A stretch of DNA of 64,000 bases from NCBI GenBank assembly GCA_902765625.1, contig CACXAO010000001.1:48436-112435 (forward strand), given 5' to 3'. Source of the stretch: an uncultured Ruminococcus sp. GTDB taxonomy: Bacteria > Bacillota > Clostridia > Oscillospirales > Acutalibacteraceae. The notes under the pieces were generated by a model. That model worked only from the letters and a program-made list of their open reading frames with translations, made no database searches and was not told where the DNA came from. Both the position numbers and the translations under genes were made by a program. Of this stretch, positions 58,125 to 64,000 are shown piece after piece (positions within the stretch are counted from its first letter, which is position 1; every line of letters starts with the position of its first letter).

Positions 58125-58562
58125 ATGTTAAAAATCAACGCTTACTCAAAAAATAAAAACCTCCCGGTGTCTCTCGACACCTTCGGCCGTAACGGCCTTC
58201 TTGAAAAGGTCATCAACGATCAGCCTTTTGACGGCGATATCATCGCCGAGGCGCTGAACGGAACACGCCGCATTTACGATAAATACAAGGCGGTTTTTCA
58301 GTCCGATGAGCTCATTCGTCTCGAGGCGGTTGATTATTGTGACAACGTGTATGTGATTGAAATTAGAATTGAGCATAGCTTGAAGGATCGCCTGTTCGCC
58401 AAAACTGTCGCGGCTCGTGATCGTTATCTTGCTACACGTGAGGGCGACTACAATCACGAGAAGCTGTACGGTGCTTTCTGTTCTCTTTATGAACTGATAG
58501 AGGACAGCGAGCTCGAGGGCGAATATGAAGAATGGCTCATCAAAACCGGAAACGAACGCTAA
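58125..58562 (+). CDS. Hypothetical protein of the element
   Basis: A 145-residue cytosolic protein, mixed alpha/beta and acidic at the C terminus (ELIEDSELEGEYEEWLI). I do not recognise a family. It starts at ATG 58125 after AGAAAGGG, with a TTG two codons upstream as alternative. A hairpin without a T-run (58576-58598, GGCGCCGG with CCGGCGCC) separates it from the next gene and may protect or process the transcript. Confidence 0.6.
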   Translation: MLKINAYSKNKNLPVSLDTFGRNGLLEKVINDQPFDGDIIAEALNGTRRIYDKYKAVFQSDELIRLEAVDYCDNVYVIEIRIEHSLKDRLFAKTVAARDRYLATREGDYNHEKLYGAFCSLYELIEDSELEGEYEEWLIKTGNER

Positions 58563-58619
58563 AAAAAAATATATCGGCGCCGGCTTCGCTCCGGCGCCAC
58601 CAACGAAAGGAGTTTTATT

Positions 58620-58784
58620 ATGAAACACGAGGCTTTGGAATACCTGAAGGAAATGCTCGAGCACAAATATGGTGACTTGACCGATGATTGTGGTTGTTAT
58701 CTCCGTAACGAATTTGGCGAGCCGGAATGGTTCTCGGTCGCCGCGATCGTTGAGCTGATTGACCGCGCTGATGAAGAATGTTAG
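58620..58784 (+). CDS. Small hypothetical protein, 54 residues
   Basis: Starts MKHEALEYLKEMLEHKYGDL and ends with LIDRADEEC. AAAGGAG lies 8 bases before the ATG, and GGAGG of the next gene overlaps the stop, so it is a real member of the operon. It is probably a small helical protein of unknown function. Confidence 0.6.
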   Translation: MKHEALEYLKEMLEHKYGDLTDDCGCYLRNEFGEPEWFSVAAIVELIDRADEEC

Positions 58785-58796
58785 GAGGCTTTTATT

Positions 58797-59318
58797 ATGA
58801 AATTCAACGGTTATCTTATTATCGAAAGCGACAGGATCGTCAATTGGAAATGCCCGCACACGGAAGAACAGGCTGATTCTTTCGAATGGGACGTGATCAC
58901 GCTGTGCCGCCAAGTGAAAACCGAAAACCAGTCAAGCGATGTAGCGATGTATCGGTTTACCGACGGCACCTTGATTCACATTACTTATAGCAGAACGACG
59001 GGCGCGATCGAGCAAATCGCCATTAAGCTGTCAAACGCAAACTTCTACACCTGCTTATATCGCAAAATCTCGAACGAGGCTTTTCTCAGCTGGCGCGACA
59101 ATATCCGCGAATCTGCCGACGATCTTCGCAAAATCAGCGAATATCTCAACGATGACGGTCTCCAGCGGCTCGACGCTCTCCGTGCTCTGAACGAGCTGTG
59201 TGCCGATTGCGAGTATGCGTATGAACTTATAGGAATGATCGACGACACTCGGATTGAGGACATGCACGACGAGTATCTTCACGATTGGGATATTTTATTT
59301 ATGATTGTTATTGCATGA
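58797..59318 (+). CDS. Hypothetical protein of the element
   Basis: A 173-residue protein with an N-terminal beta-rich part (FNGYLIIESDRIVNWKC, then YRFTDGTLIHITYSRT) and a helical, acidic C-terminal part (DDLRKISEYLNDDGLQRL). No family is recognised. It follows the 54-residue gene by 12 bp with GGAGG in between. A terminator ends this three-gene operon. Confidence 0.6.
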   Translation: MKFNGYLIIESDRIVNWKCPHTEEQADSFEWDVITLCRQVKTENQSSDVAMYRFTDGTLIHITYSRTTGAIEQIAIKLSNANFYTCLYRKISNEAFLSWRDNIRESADDLRKISEYLNDDGLQRLDALRALNELCADCEYAYELIGMIDDTRIEDMHDEYLHDWDILFMIVIA

Positions 59319-59334
59319 AATTGTGTGTTAGCAT

Positions 59335-59373
59335 GCACTTAACGCCCACAAATGAGCGTTAAGTGCCTTTTTA
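59335..59373 (+). terminator. Terminator of the left operon of the element
   Basis: GCACTTAACGC, 10-base loop, GCGTTAAGTGC, then CTTTTTAAT. Confidence 0.85.
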
Positions 59374-59418
59374 ATGTGTTTTTCCGTGCGTTATTTTCAA
59401 AAACGGCGATTTCTGAAA

Positions 59419-60107
59419 TTAGCCGCACAAGGAGCTGAATGTTGCCGGGCCCGCGATTCCGTCTGCCACGAGACCGTTGTCGTTCTGATACTGAACGACG
59501 GCGTTCTCGGTTCCGCTTCCGAAGATTCCATCAAAGCCGTTGGTGTCGTAGCCGTTACAGATCAAAAATCCCTGCAGCGTCTTGGTGTAGTTTCCGCGAG
59601 CCCCATTTGAAATGTTCTGAATGGCTGCTCTCGTTGCGGGACCGCAGATTCCGTCTACATCCAGATCGGCGCCGAACTGTTCGTTGAGCTCCGTCTGCAT
59701 TGCCATGGTCAGCGCAGCGCGTGTCTGGCTGCCATAGATGCCGTCGATGTAGATGTCGAATCCATAGTAGCTGTTGAGCCAGCGCTGGACTTCGTTGACC
59801 TCTGCGTCTCCTATGGCGGCGGGCGTTATATCTTCGGCGGGCTCTGAGGAAGAATCGCCATCCGCGTATTTGGGACGGGCACAAGCGGAGATGTCGCTGC
59901 GGCTGCGCGTTTTGATTTGGAAATCGTCGCACTCATAACCGCCGTTATTCGCGCCGATGCTGAGGATGGTGTCGTCAAATACCTTGAGGCAGAGCTCGAC
60001 GTGGTCGAAGCACATATAGCCGAGGCTGTTCAGCGGCGACACCGATGTGCGTTTATGGCTCCATGAAAAAATAACGAGGTCGCCGGGCTTGACTTCGCTC
60101 GGCTTGC
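59419..60107 (-). pseudogene. Endolysin fragment: C-terminal half of CHAP domain plus peptidoglycan-binding domains
   Basis: The open frame has no start of its own. It begins at the junction near 60107 with RKPSEVKPGDLVIFSW and FDHVELCL, the second half of a CHAP amidase domain including its His, and continues into two peptidoglycan-binding domain 1 repeats (VQRWLNSYYGFDIYIDGIYG, then LQGFLICNGYDTNGFDGIFG). The first half of the CHAP domain lies in the plus-strand fragment just to the right. A GTG at 60042 could start a shorter protein. Confidence 0.82.
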
Positions 60108-60956
60108 GGTTTCGGTGAGAACATCAGCGAACAGGACGACACGCAGTGGGAAGAAAACGTCCGCAAGGCAGAGGCGGCCGGGCTCCCGTGGGGCGCCTAT
60201 TTCTACAGCTATGCGTGCACAGAGGCGTCCGCCAAGAGCGAGCTGCAGCACGTCCTCCGCTTGCTCAAGGGCAAGAAACCGACGCTCCCTGTCGCGTTTG
60301 ATATGGAGGATGCCGACGGCTACAAAGCACGCCACGGAGGCTGGAATTATACCAACGTAACAAGAGCTTGCAAGATTTTCCTTGAAGGCATCGCAGCAGC
60401 GGGATATTATCCCCTGCTTTATACAGGATTCGAGGAGATCGACAATTACATCGATCCGGCGATCGTAAGCAAGTTTGACATCTGGTTCGCGCACTGGGCT
60501 CGCGCTTGCGGCTACACCGGCAAAGGCTTGTCGATGTGGCAGTATGGCGGTGAGACTAATCTGATCGACGGAAACAGCATTCCCGGTGTCGGCGTGATTG
60601 ACAAGGATCTTTGTTACAAGGATTACCCAACGATCATCAAGGGCAGCGGAAAGAACGGCTGGAGCAGCGGCTCCGGCAAGGCACCGGCGCCGGCAGGACT
60701 GACAACAGCGCAGGCAATGAGCACTGCAAGAGCGCTCGTGGGCAAGGATGAGGATCCGGACGAATGCGACATCATGAAGTGGTATGGCACGTTCGACACC
60801 GACATCAACGCCGTCGCCTGCTGCTGCGCCGGCATGATGTATTTGTTTTTCAAGAAGCTCAACGCAGGAAACCTCATCCCCGGAGGCAAGTGTGCTGATT
60901 GCGGATCGCTCGCGTATAACTTCTATAAAGCCGGGCAGCTCCACAAAGCATGTTGA
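60093..60956 (+). pseudogene. Endolysin fragment: GH25 lysozyme without N terminus plus first half of CHAP domain
   Basis: The plus-strand frame is open from 60093 without a start. It has GFGENISEQDDTQWEENV, LPWGAYFYSYA, PVAFDMEDADG and LSMWQYGG, which is a GH25 muramidase lacking about 30 N-terminal residues. Then KWYGTFDTDINAVACCCAGM and CADCGSLAYNFYKAGQLHKA begin a CHAP domain that breaks off at 60950. Re-inverting about 60100-60955 joins GQLHK directly to PSEVKPGDL in the minus-strand fragment, giving a normal GH25-CHAP-PGB endolysin. Confidence 0.82.
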
Positions 60957-61116
60957 TGAATTCTTCGTTCTCGCGTTGCTCTCTCTGCAGCGCGGTGGGG
61001 TTTTGAAACGCTTCGGTGTGCCTGTTGTCGAGGCACACCTTGATTTCTGTTGTTGCTTCGAACTCTGCGTTTCCTTTTCGCTTTGTCATTGTGTAAACGA
61101 TGGTTGCTTCCGTCAT
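60874..61116 (-). pseudogene. Small phage-type gene, 3' end altered by the inversion
   Basis: The frame starts with MTEATIVYTMTKRKGNAEF and runs to EEFINML near 60956; from there to 60874 it reads antisense to the inverted endolysin segment, so the original C terminus (or the join to the next gene) is lost. GAAAGG precedes the ATG at 61116. No family is recognised. Confidence 0.5.
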
Positions 61117-61163
61117 TTGCTCCATCCTTTCTTTGCTATGCGCTGAGTACGTTTTGCACGCAC

Positions 61164-61337
61164 TCAGCTTGCTTTTTCCGTGAGTTTGGAATCCTTCAGG
61201 GCGATTTCCTTTCCTGCTTTCAATCCCGCCAAGAGCGCCAGACCTTGGAGCTTTTCTTCGTCGGTCATAGTTTCGACGATTCTTGCGATTTCCTCCCCGA
61301 TGTTGAGCTTTTGGCTGTTCTTCACGGCTGTTGTCAT
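61164..61337 (-). CDS. Small hypothetical protein, 57 residues
   Basis: Starts MTTAVKNSQKLNIGEEIARI and is helical, ending in LTEKAS. AAAGGAGG precedes the ATG at 61337. It is the first gene behind the minus-strand side of the divergent operator region, where phages often encode Cro-like or small regulatory proteins; no DNA-binding motif is visible. A stem (GCTGAGTGCGT with ACGTACTCAGC) follows its stop. Confidence 0.65.
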   Translation of the reverse strand: MTTAVKNSQKLNIGEEIARIVETMTDEEKLQGLALLAGLKAGKEIALKDSKLTEKAS

Positions 61338-61357
61338 ATTTCTTCTGCCTCCTTTCT

Positions 61358-61461
61358 CTACCTTGTGCTATTATTTTACTACATATATTCTACCTTGTCA
61401 AGAGTATTTTTTATTATTATTCTATTAAAATATTGACAAGGTAGAATTTTTTTGCTATTAT
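61358..61461. promoter_or_regulatory. Divergent promoters with repeated operator CTACCTTGTCAA
   Basis: The 15-bp TTGACAAGGTAGAAT occurs on the minus strand at 61387-61401 and on the plus strand at 61433-61447, as inverted copies. Each carries the -35 of its promoter: plus TTGACA-17-TATTAT (61433-61461), minus TTGACA-17-TAAAAT (61373-61401). A third, partial copy (CTACCTTGT) lies at 61358-61366, downstream of the minus promoter. This is the layout of a phage repressor switch. Confidence 0.8.
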
Positions 61462-61491
61462 ATTATTATACTAATGAAAGGAGGTGCTTGT

Positions 61492-61854
61492 ATGGGAATC
61501 AATGACCGAATTAAAGAAATTAGGAGGGACGCCGGGCTTTCGCAACAGGAATTCGGCGAAGCGATAAATATTTCCGGAAACTCGGTATATAGAATCGAGA
61601 GCGGTTCGCGCGGTGTCTCCGAGCGCACGATGAAGGATATATGTTCCGAATTCAACGTCAACCTTGAATGGCTGCAAACCGGCGCTGGCGAAAAATACAA
61701 GGAAACGAACGAAAGCATTATTGCTGTCCTGAAAGCGGAATACAAATTAGACGATATCGATATATCGATAATCGATTCTTATTTGAACCTGTCGCCTTTA
61801 GAGCGTCAGGTGTTCAAAGATTTTATAGATAAAATAAAAGGGAGTGCTGGTTAG
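61492..61854 (+). CDS. XRE-family repressor of the element
   Basis: A 120-residue protein. The helix-turn-helix is at about 5-60 (DRIKEIRRDAGLSQQEFGEA, then SGNSVYRIESGSRGVSERTM). The C-terminal part is a helical oligomerisation region. AAAGGAGG supports ATG 61492. It has no peptidase domain, so it is not cleaved like lambda CI; induction must go by another route. It is transcribed from the plus side of the shared operator region and is the likely repressor acting there. Confidence 0.85.
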   Translation: MGINDRIKEIRRDAGLSQQEFGEAINISGNSVYRIESGSRGVSERTMKDICSEFNVNLEWLQTGAGEKYKETNESIIAVLKAEYKLDDIDISIIDSYLNLSPLERQVFKDFIDKIKGSAG

Positions 61855-61861
61855 CACTCCC
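61831..61861 (-). terminator. Terminator of the 39-residue SOS-controlled gene
   Basis: On the minus strand GGGAGTGCT, AACC, AGCACTCCC, then TTTTATTTTAT. It overlaps the 3' end of the repressor gene. Confidence 0.75.
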
Positions 61862-61871
61862 GACGCTCCTA

Positions 61872-61991
61872 TTACAAGCGCCCTTGCTTGTGAAGCGTGT
61901 AGACTTCGTTAATGATATTCAAAATCATCTTTAGTATTCTTTTGTCGCTTATTTTATCTATTATATGTATTATTTGTTCTTTTTCTGTCAT
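61872..61991 (-). CDS. 39-residue helical protein under a LexA box
   Basis: The protein starts MTEKEQIIHIIDKISDKRIL and ends NEVYTLHKQGRL; it is one or two amphipathic helices. AAAGGAAG precedes the ATG at 61991. It has its own promoter with an SOS box in the spacer and its own terminator. It is convergent with the repressor gene, which lacks a self-cleavage domain. An anti-repressor role is a reasonable guess, not shown. Confidence 0.6.
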   Translation of the reverse strand: MTEKEQIIHIIDKISDKRILKMILNIINEVYTLHKQGRL

Positions 61992-62022
61992 GGTGTTGAC
62001 TTCCTTTCTATTTAGTGTTATT

Positions 62023-62051
62023 ATTTTAGAACACTTGTTCGAGAATGTCAA
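62023..62051 (-). promoter_or_regulatory. Promoter with Gram-positive LexA (SOS) box
   Basis: On the minus strand TTGACA, 17 bp, TAAAAT. The spacer contains CGAACAAGTGTTCT (62028-62041), one base off the Bacillus SOS box consensus CGAACRNRYGTTYC. Confidence 0.7.
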
Positions 62052-62091
62052 TATCATAAAAGAATTATTATTATTTTTCTGAGGTGATTTT

Positions 62092-62580
62092 ATGAAGAAA
62101 ATACTTCCAATCATCATTGCGCTATTGGCGATGTGCTCTGCTGGCTGCTCCGGATCAACTTCGTCATCTGATGTTAAGGCATCTGATCCAACCGGCGCCG
62201 CTGGTCTCACCAATTATGAAGTAGAGATGTACTTTTATAAGGAAGTCCCGGATTCGATCCTTGTGGTCAGCTCTATTCGCGACGACGGTTCGTACTCCCT
62301 TGACTTTTCTCTGGCAAGCGACAAGTCCGAATGGGAATACAACTATGACGAATATGCTCTTGCCGTTCAAAACGCTTGTAAAAAATTCTCGGATGAATAC
62401 GATGTCAAAGCCGGGATATTTTCCATTCATTTCTTTTCGGGCGACGACAGCTCCATTTATTGGCTCTCTTTGGACGGTGGTAAAACCGGAACCCTGAACG
62501 AAGCGCTCGCGCCTTCCTATAAGCGCGAGCAGAAAATGACTTTTGATGAGCTCGTAGAATATTATTCTGCGAAAAAATAA
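62092..62580 (+). CDS. Small lipoprotein of the element
   Basis: A 162-residue exported protein with a signal peptide and lipobox (CSAGC at 16-20), a short Ser-rich linker and a beta-rich domain (DSILVVSSIRDDGSYSLDF, then IYWLSLDGGK). No family is recognised. GAGGTGAT precedes the ATG. Lipoprotein cargo next to a repressor and integrase resembles lysogenic-conversion genes of prophages; superinfection exclusion is one possible role. Confidence 0.6.
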   Translation: MKKILPIIIALLAMCSAGCSGSTSSSDVKASDPTGAAGLTNYEVEMYFYKEVPDSILVVSSIRDDGSYSLDFSLASDKSEWEYNYDEYALAVQNACKKFSDEYDVKAGIFSIHFFSGDDSSIYWLSLDGGKTGTLNEALAPSYKREQKMTFDELVEYYSAKK

Positions 62581-62585
62581 AAAAA

Positions 62586-62616
62586 CCGCTCCCGGTGCGG
62601 CCAACATCGGGAGCGG
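62586..62616. terminator. Strong hairpin between lipoprotein and integrase genes
   Basis: CCGCTCCCGGTG and CATCGGGAGCGG pair across 7 bases. The T-run (GGTTTTTTTATTTT) is on the minus strand, so it would stop minus-strand transcripts entering from the integrase side; its effect on the plus strand is unclear. Confidence 0.55.
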
Positions 62617-62623
62617 AGCCGCC

Positions 62624-62688
62624 GAGTATGTTTACTCAGCTTGTAGAAAATTTTGGACGATCTTCTACGGGCTTATTATAACATACTC
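62624..62688 (+). promoter_or_regulatory. Nested palindrome with integrase promoter
   Basis: GAGTATGTT (62624-62632) pairs with AACATACTC (62680-62688), and GTAGAA (62643-62648) with TTCTAC (62663-62668). Within it TTGGAC, 18 bp, TATAAC (62653-62682) can serve as the integrase promoter. Regulator or excisionase binding is possible. Confidence 0.5.
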
Positions 62689-62716
62689 ATTTTATAAAAA
62701 CAAGGAGTGTGTTCTA

Positions 62717-63763
62717 ATGAAAGCAAAAAAACTACCGAGCGGGAACTGGCGTGTCCTCGTGTATGATTACACGGACGCCGCCGGGAAGCGGCATTATAAG
62801 TCGTTTACGGATCCCGACAAAAATGTGGCGATGTTTATGGCGAATGATTACCTTTCACATCATCGCGGCGAGGCTGTGGCGACTTATGCCGATCTGACGC
62901 TGAAACAGGCAGCAGAGCGGTATGTGGATAGCAAGGAGGGCGTGCTGTCTCCGTCTACGGTCAAGGAATATCGGCGAATCATCAAAAAAGATTTCGAGCG
63001 GCTCATGCCGATGAAGCTCTCGAAAATCACGCCGGAGCTGGTTCAGGTCGCGATCAGTGAGCTCAGTCTGCGCGTCGCTCCGAAAACGGCGCGGAATCGG
63101 CACGGCTTTCTTCATTCTGTTATTTCGACGTATCGCCCGGACTTCCAATTTCAGACGCGCCTTCCGCAGATGGTTGACGCCGACTGCGTTATTCCGATCA
63201 CGGCTGAGGTGCAGCTGCTGCTCTCCGTTTCAAATGAATTCTTGAGGGTTCCGGTGCTGCTGGCGTCTCAGGGATCCTTGAGGCGCTCTGAGATCTGCGC
63301 TCTGACTCCGGATGATTTCACCGATCTCGGTGTCCGGGTAAACAAGGCGGCTGTGGAGGACGAGCTGGGGAATGTAGTCATCAAGCCTCCGAAAACAAAG
63401 GCGGGCGATAGGTTCTGCCCGCTGCCGGCAGGAGTGATCGCTGAAGCACGCGCTTGGAAGCACTTCGGCATCAAGCCGAACGCCTTGTCCGGGTATTTCT
63501 ACCGCGCACGCAACAAGGTTGACATCCCTCCGTTCCCATTCCACAAGCTCCGGCATTATTGGGCGTCGGAACTCCACGCTCAAGGCGTGCCGGATCAGTA
63601 CATCTGCGAAGCCGGCGGCTGGGAAACTCCGGAAATGCTCCAACGTATTTACCAGCACGCGCTGCGCGATCATAGCAATGCGATGTCGAGCAAGATTGTT
63701 GACATATTCGATAAAAATTTCTCATGCAACACGAAATGCAACACAAAAATAAAAAGCTCCTGA
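62717..63763 (+). CDS. Tyrosine recombinase (integrase)
   Basis: A 348-residue site-specific recombinase. The N-terminal arm-binding domain is LPSGNWRVLVYDYTDAAGKR, followed by a SAM-like core-binding domain (about 60-150). The catalytic residues are Arg in SQGSLRRSEICAL (about 189-201), His-x-x-Arg in FHKLRHYWAS (about 275), Trp in AGGWETPEM and the nucleophile Tyr in RIYQHAL (about 317). AAGGAG precedes the ATG. It lies next to attR, and its last codons overlap a pair of arm-type repeats. It is expected to have catalysed the insertion into tRNA-Leu. Confidence 0.93.
   Translation: MKAKKLPSGNWRVLVYDYTDAAGKRHYKSFTDPDKNVAMFMANDYLSHHRGEAVATYADLTLKQAAERYVDSKEGVLSPSTVKEYRRIIKKDFERLMPMKLSKITPELVQVAISELSLRVAPKTARNRHGFLHSVISTYRPDFQFQTRLPQMVDADCVIPITAEVQLLLSVSNEFLRVPVLLASQGSLRRSEICALTPDDFTDLGVRVNKAAVEDELGNVVIKPPKTKAGDRFCPLPAGVIAEARAWKHFGIKPNALSGYFYRARNKVDIPPFPFHKLRHYWASELHAQGVPDQYICEAGGWETPEMLQRIYQHALRDHSNAMSSKIVDIFDKNFSCNTKCNTKIKSS
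63724..63745 (+). repeat. Paired arm-type repeats near the right end
   Basis: Two direct copies of ATGCAACAC with a 12-bp period inside the 3' end of the integrase gene, matching 57964-57986. Confidence 0.6.
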
Positions 63764-63792
63764 TTTTATGCGGTTTTTGAATGATTTGACAG

Positions 63793-63820
63793 CGGGTTCA
63801 AGTCCCGTCACTCGCACCAG
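63793..63820 (+). repeat. attR with the displaced original tRNA-Leu 3' end
   Basis: The 22-bp repeat (63793-63814) continues into CACC A, restoring CACTCGC-A-CCA, the natural 3' end that would pair with the GCGAGTG of the tRNA 5' end. Confidence 0.88.
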
Positions 63821-63821
63821 T

Positions 63822-63869
63822 ATGAGTGTTCATAACGGATTTATGTTATGGACACTCATTCTTTTTATT
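63822..63869 (+). terminator. Original terminator of the tRNA-Leu gene
   Basis: ATGAGTGTTCATAAC and GTTATGGACACTCAT enclose 8 bases, followed by TCTTTTTATT. It lies two bases after the displaced CCA end. Confidence 0.85.
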
Positions 63870-63891
63870 CAATTTCATCCGGTTCGTATGT

Positions 63892-63924
63892 GGTGAGCAG
63901 GTTTTGTGCCTGCTCACCTTTTCT
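63892..63924. terminator. Second hairpin near the right edge
   Basis: GGTGAGCAGG, loop, CCTGCTCACC, then TTTTCTCTT on the plus strand. It lies just beyond the stop of a minus-strand gene and may serve either direction. Confidence 0.6.
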
Positions 63925-63925
63925 C

Positions 63926-64000
63926 TTATGCGGATTTTGCTGTTGGGATATACTCCACATCTACGCCTTTTCGGGTGTTGGCTTTGTAGTTTTCGTCCTC
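63926..64000 (-). CDS. C-terminal end of an unidentified gene
   Basis: On the minus strand the frame reads EDENYKANTRKGVDVEYIP and ends in TAKSA with TAA at 63926-63928. Only 24 residues are in the window. I do not recognise it. Confidence 0.45.
   Translation of the reverse strand, partial: EDENYKANTRKGVDVEYIPTAKSA

Larger units (their letters stand above)
57851..63814. mobile_element. Integrated element in tRNA-Leu, probable prophage remnant, 5.9 kb
   Basis: The ends are a 22-bp direct repeat of the tRNA T arm and acceptor strand. Inside are a tyrosine integrase next to the right end, an XRE repressor with divergent operators, an SOS-controlled small gene, a split endolysin and small genes of unknown function. 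No capsid, tail or terminase genes and no conjugation genes are present, so it is a remnant or satellite rather than a complete phage. Confidence 0.85.

Noticed and set aside
57851-63814. A complete prophage or conjugative element
   Set aside because: No terminase, capsid, portal, tail, relaxase or type IV secretion genes fit in the 5.9 kb.

Overview
The window reads like a low-to-mid GC Firmicute of class Clostridia, most probably a Ruminococcus-like member of the Oscillospiraceae/Ruminococcaceae. This is inference from content: strong AGGAGG ribosome sites, a single-chain PurL, class III fructose-bisphosphatase, pyruvate formate-lyase with its activase, a response regulator with a Spo0A-type output domain, and many zinc-ribbon proteins. 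No ribosomal RNA is present to settle the species.

Region 1 (1-24.9 kb) is mostly housekeeping: a DUF815 ATPase, a lipoprotein with a metal-receptor-type binding domain, an L,D-transpeptidase, a DNA glycosylase, purL, a HAD hydrolase, a hexose-phosphate mutase, fbp, a GHKL kinase with a Spo0A-like regulator, a PHP phosphatase, pflA-pflB, an amidohydrolase, a Crp/Fnr regulator and tcdA. A perfect FNR-type box lies 41.5 bp upstream of the predicted pflA start site, and an Fnr-like protein with the matching recognition helix is encoded 4 kb away. A likely small RNA with its own promoter and terminator sits at 10425-10536.

Region 2 (24.9-51.1 kb) is the striking part. About 26 kb is almost wholly devoted to one signalling and remodelling cluster. 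It holds two zinc-ribbon/PASTA Ser/Thr kinases at its two ends, three PP2C phosphatases, two TerY-like vWA proteins, and a membrane-anchored PIN-like/divergent kinase fusion. It also holds an RCC1/leucine-rich repeat protein, an Hsp70/actin-fold ATPase, a long coiled-coil protein, a zinc-ribbon protein, two helical proteins next to a Vps4/katanin-like AAA+ ATPase, a BrxL-like AAA+ protein without its Lon domain, a degenerate AAA+ protein and a small membrane protein. The kinase-phosphatase-vWA core resembles the TerY-P triad known from comparative genomics, but without TerD/TerC-type genes and with a large extra set of ATPases. I know of no described system with this composition. A small MITE-like element separates the last two genes and supplies the stop codon of the PP2C gene.

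Region 3 (51.3-57.6 kb) has a MarR regulator with two paired ABC exporter half-transporters, a ComEC-like secreted metallo-beta-lactamase-fold protein with a DUF3006 partner, comF, and a small XRE repressor with its own operators.

Region 4 (57.8-63.8 kb) is a 5.9-kb integrated element, probably a prophage remnant, inserted in the 3' end of tRNA-Leu(GAG). It has 22-bp direct att repeats, paired arm-type repeats near both ends, a tyrosine integrase, an XRE repressor with divergent operator-promoters, an SOS-type LexA box on a 39-residue gene, and small cargo genes. Its endolysin (GH25-CHAP-peptidoglycan-binding) has been split and partly inverted. The reconstituted tRNA has lost base 72 pairing and the A73 discriminator.
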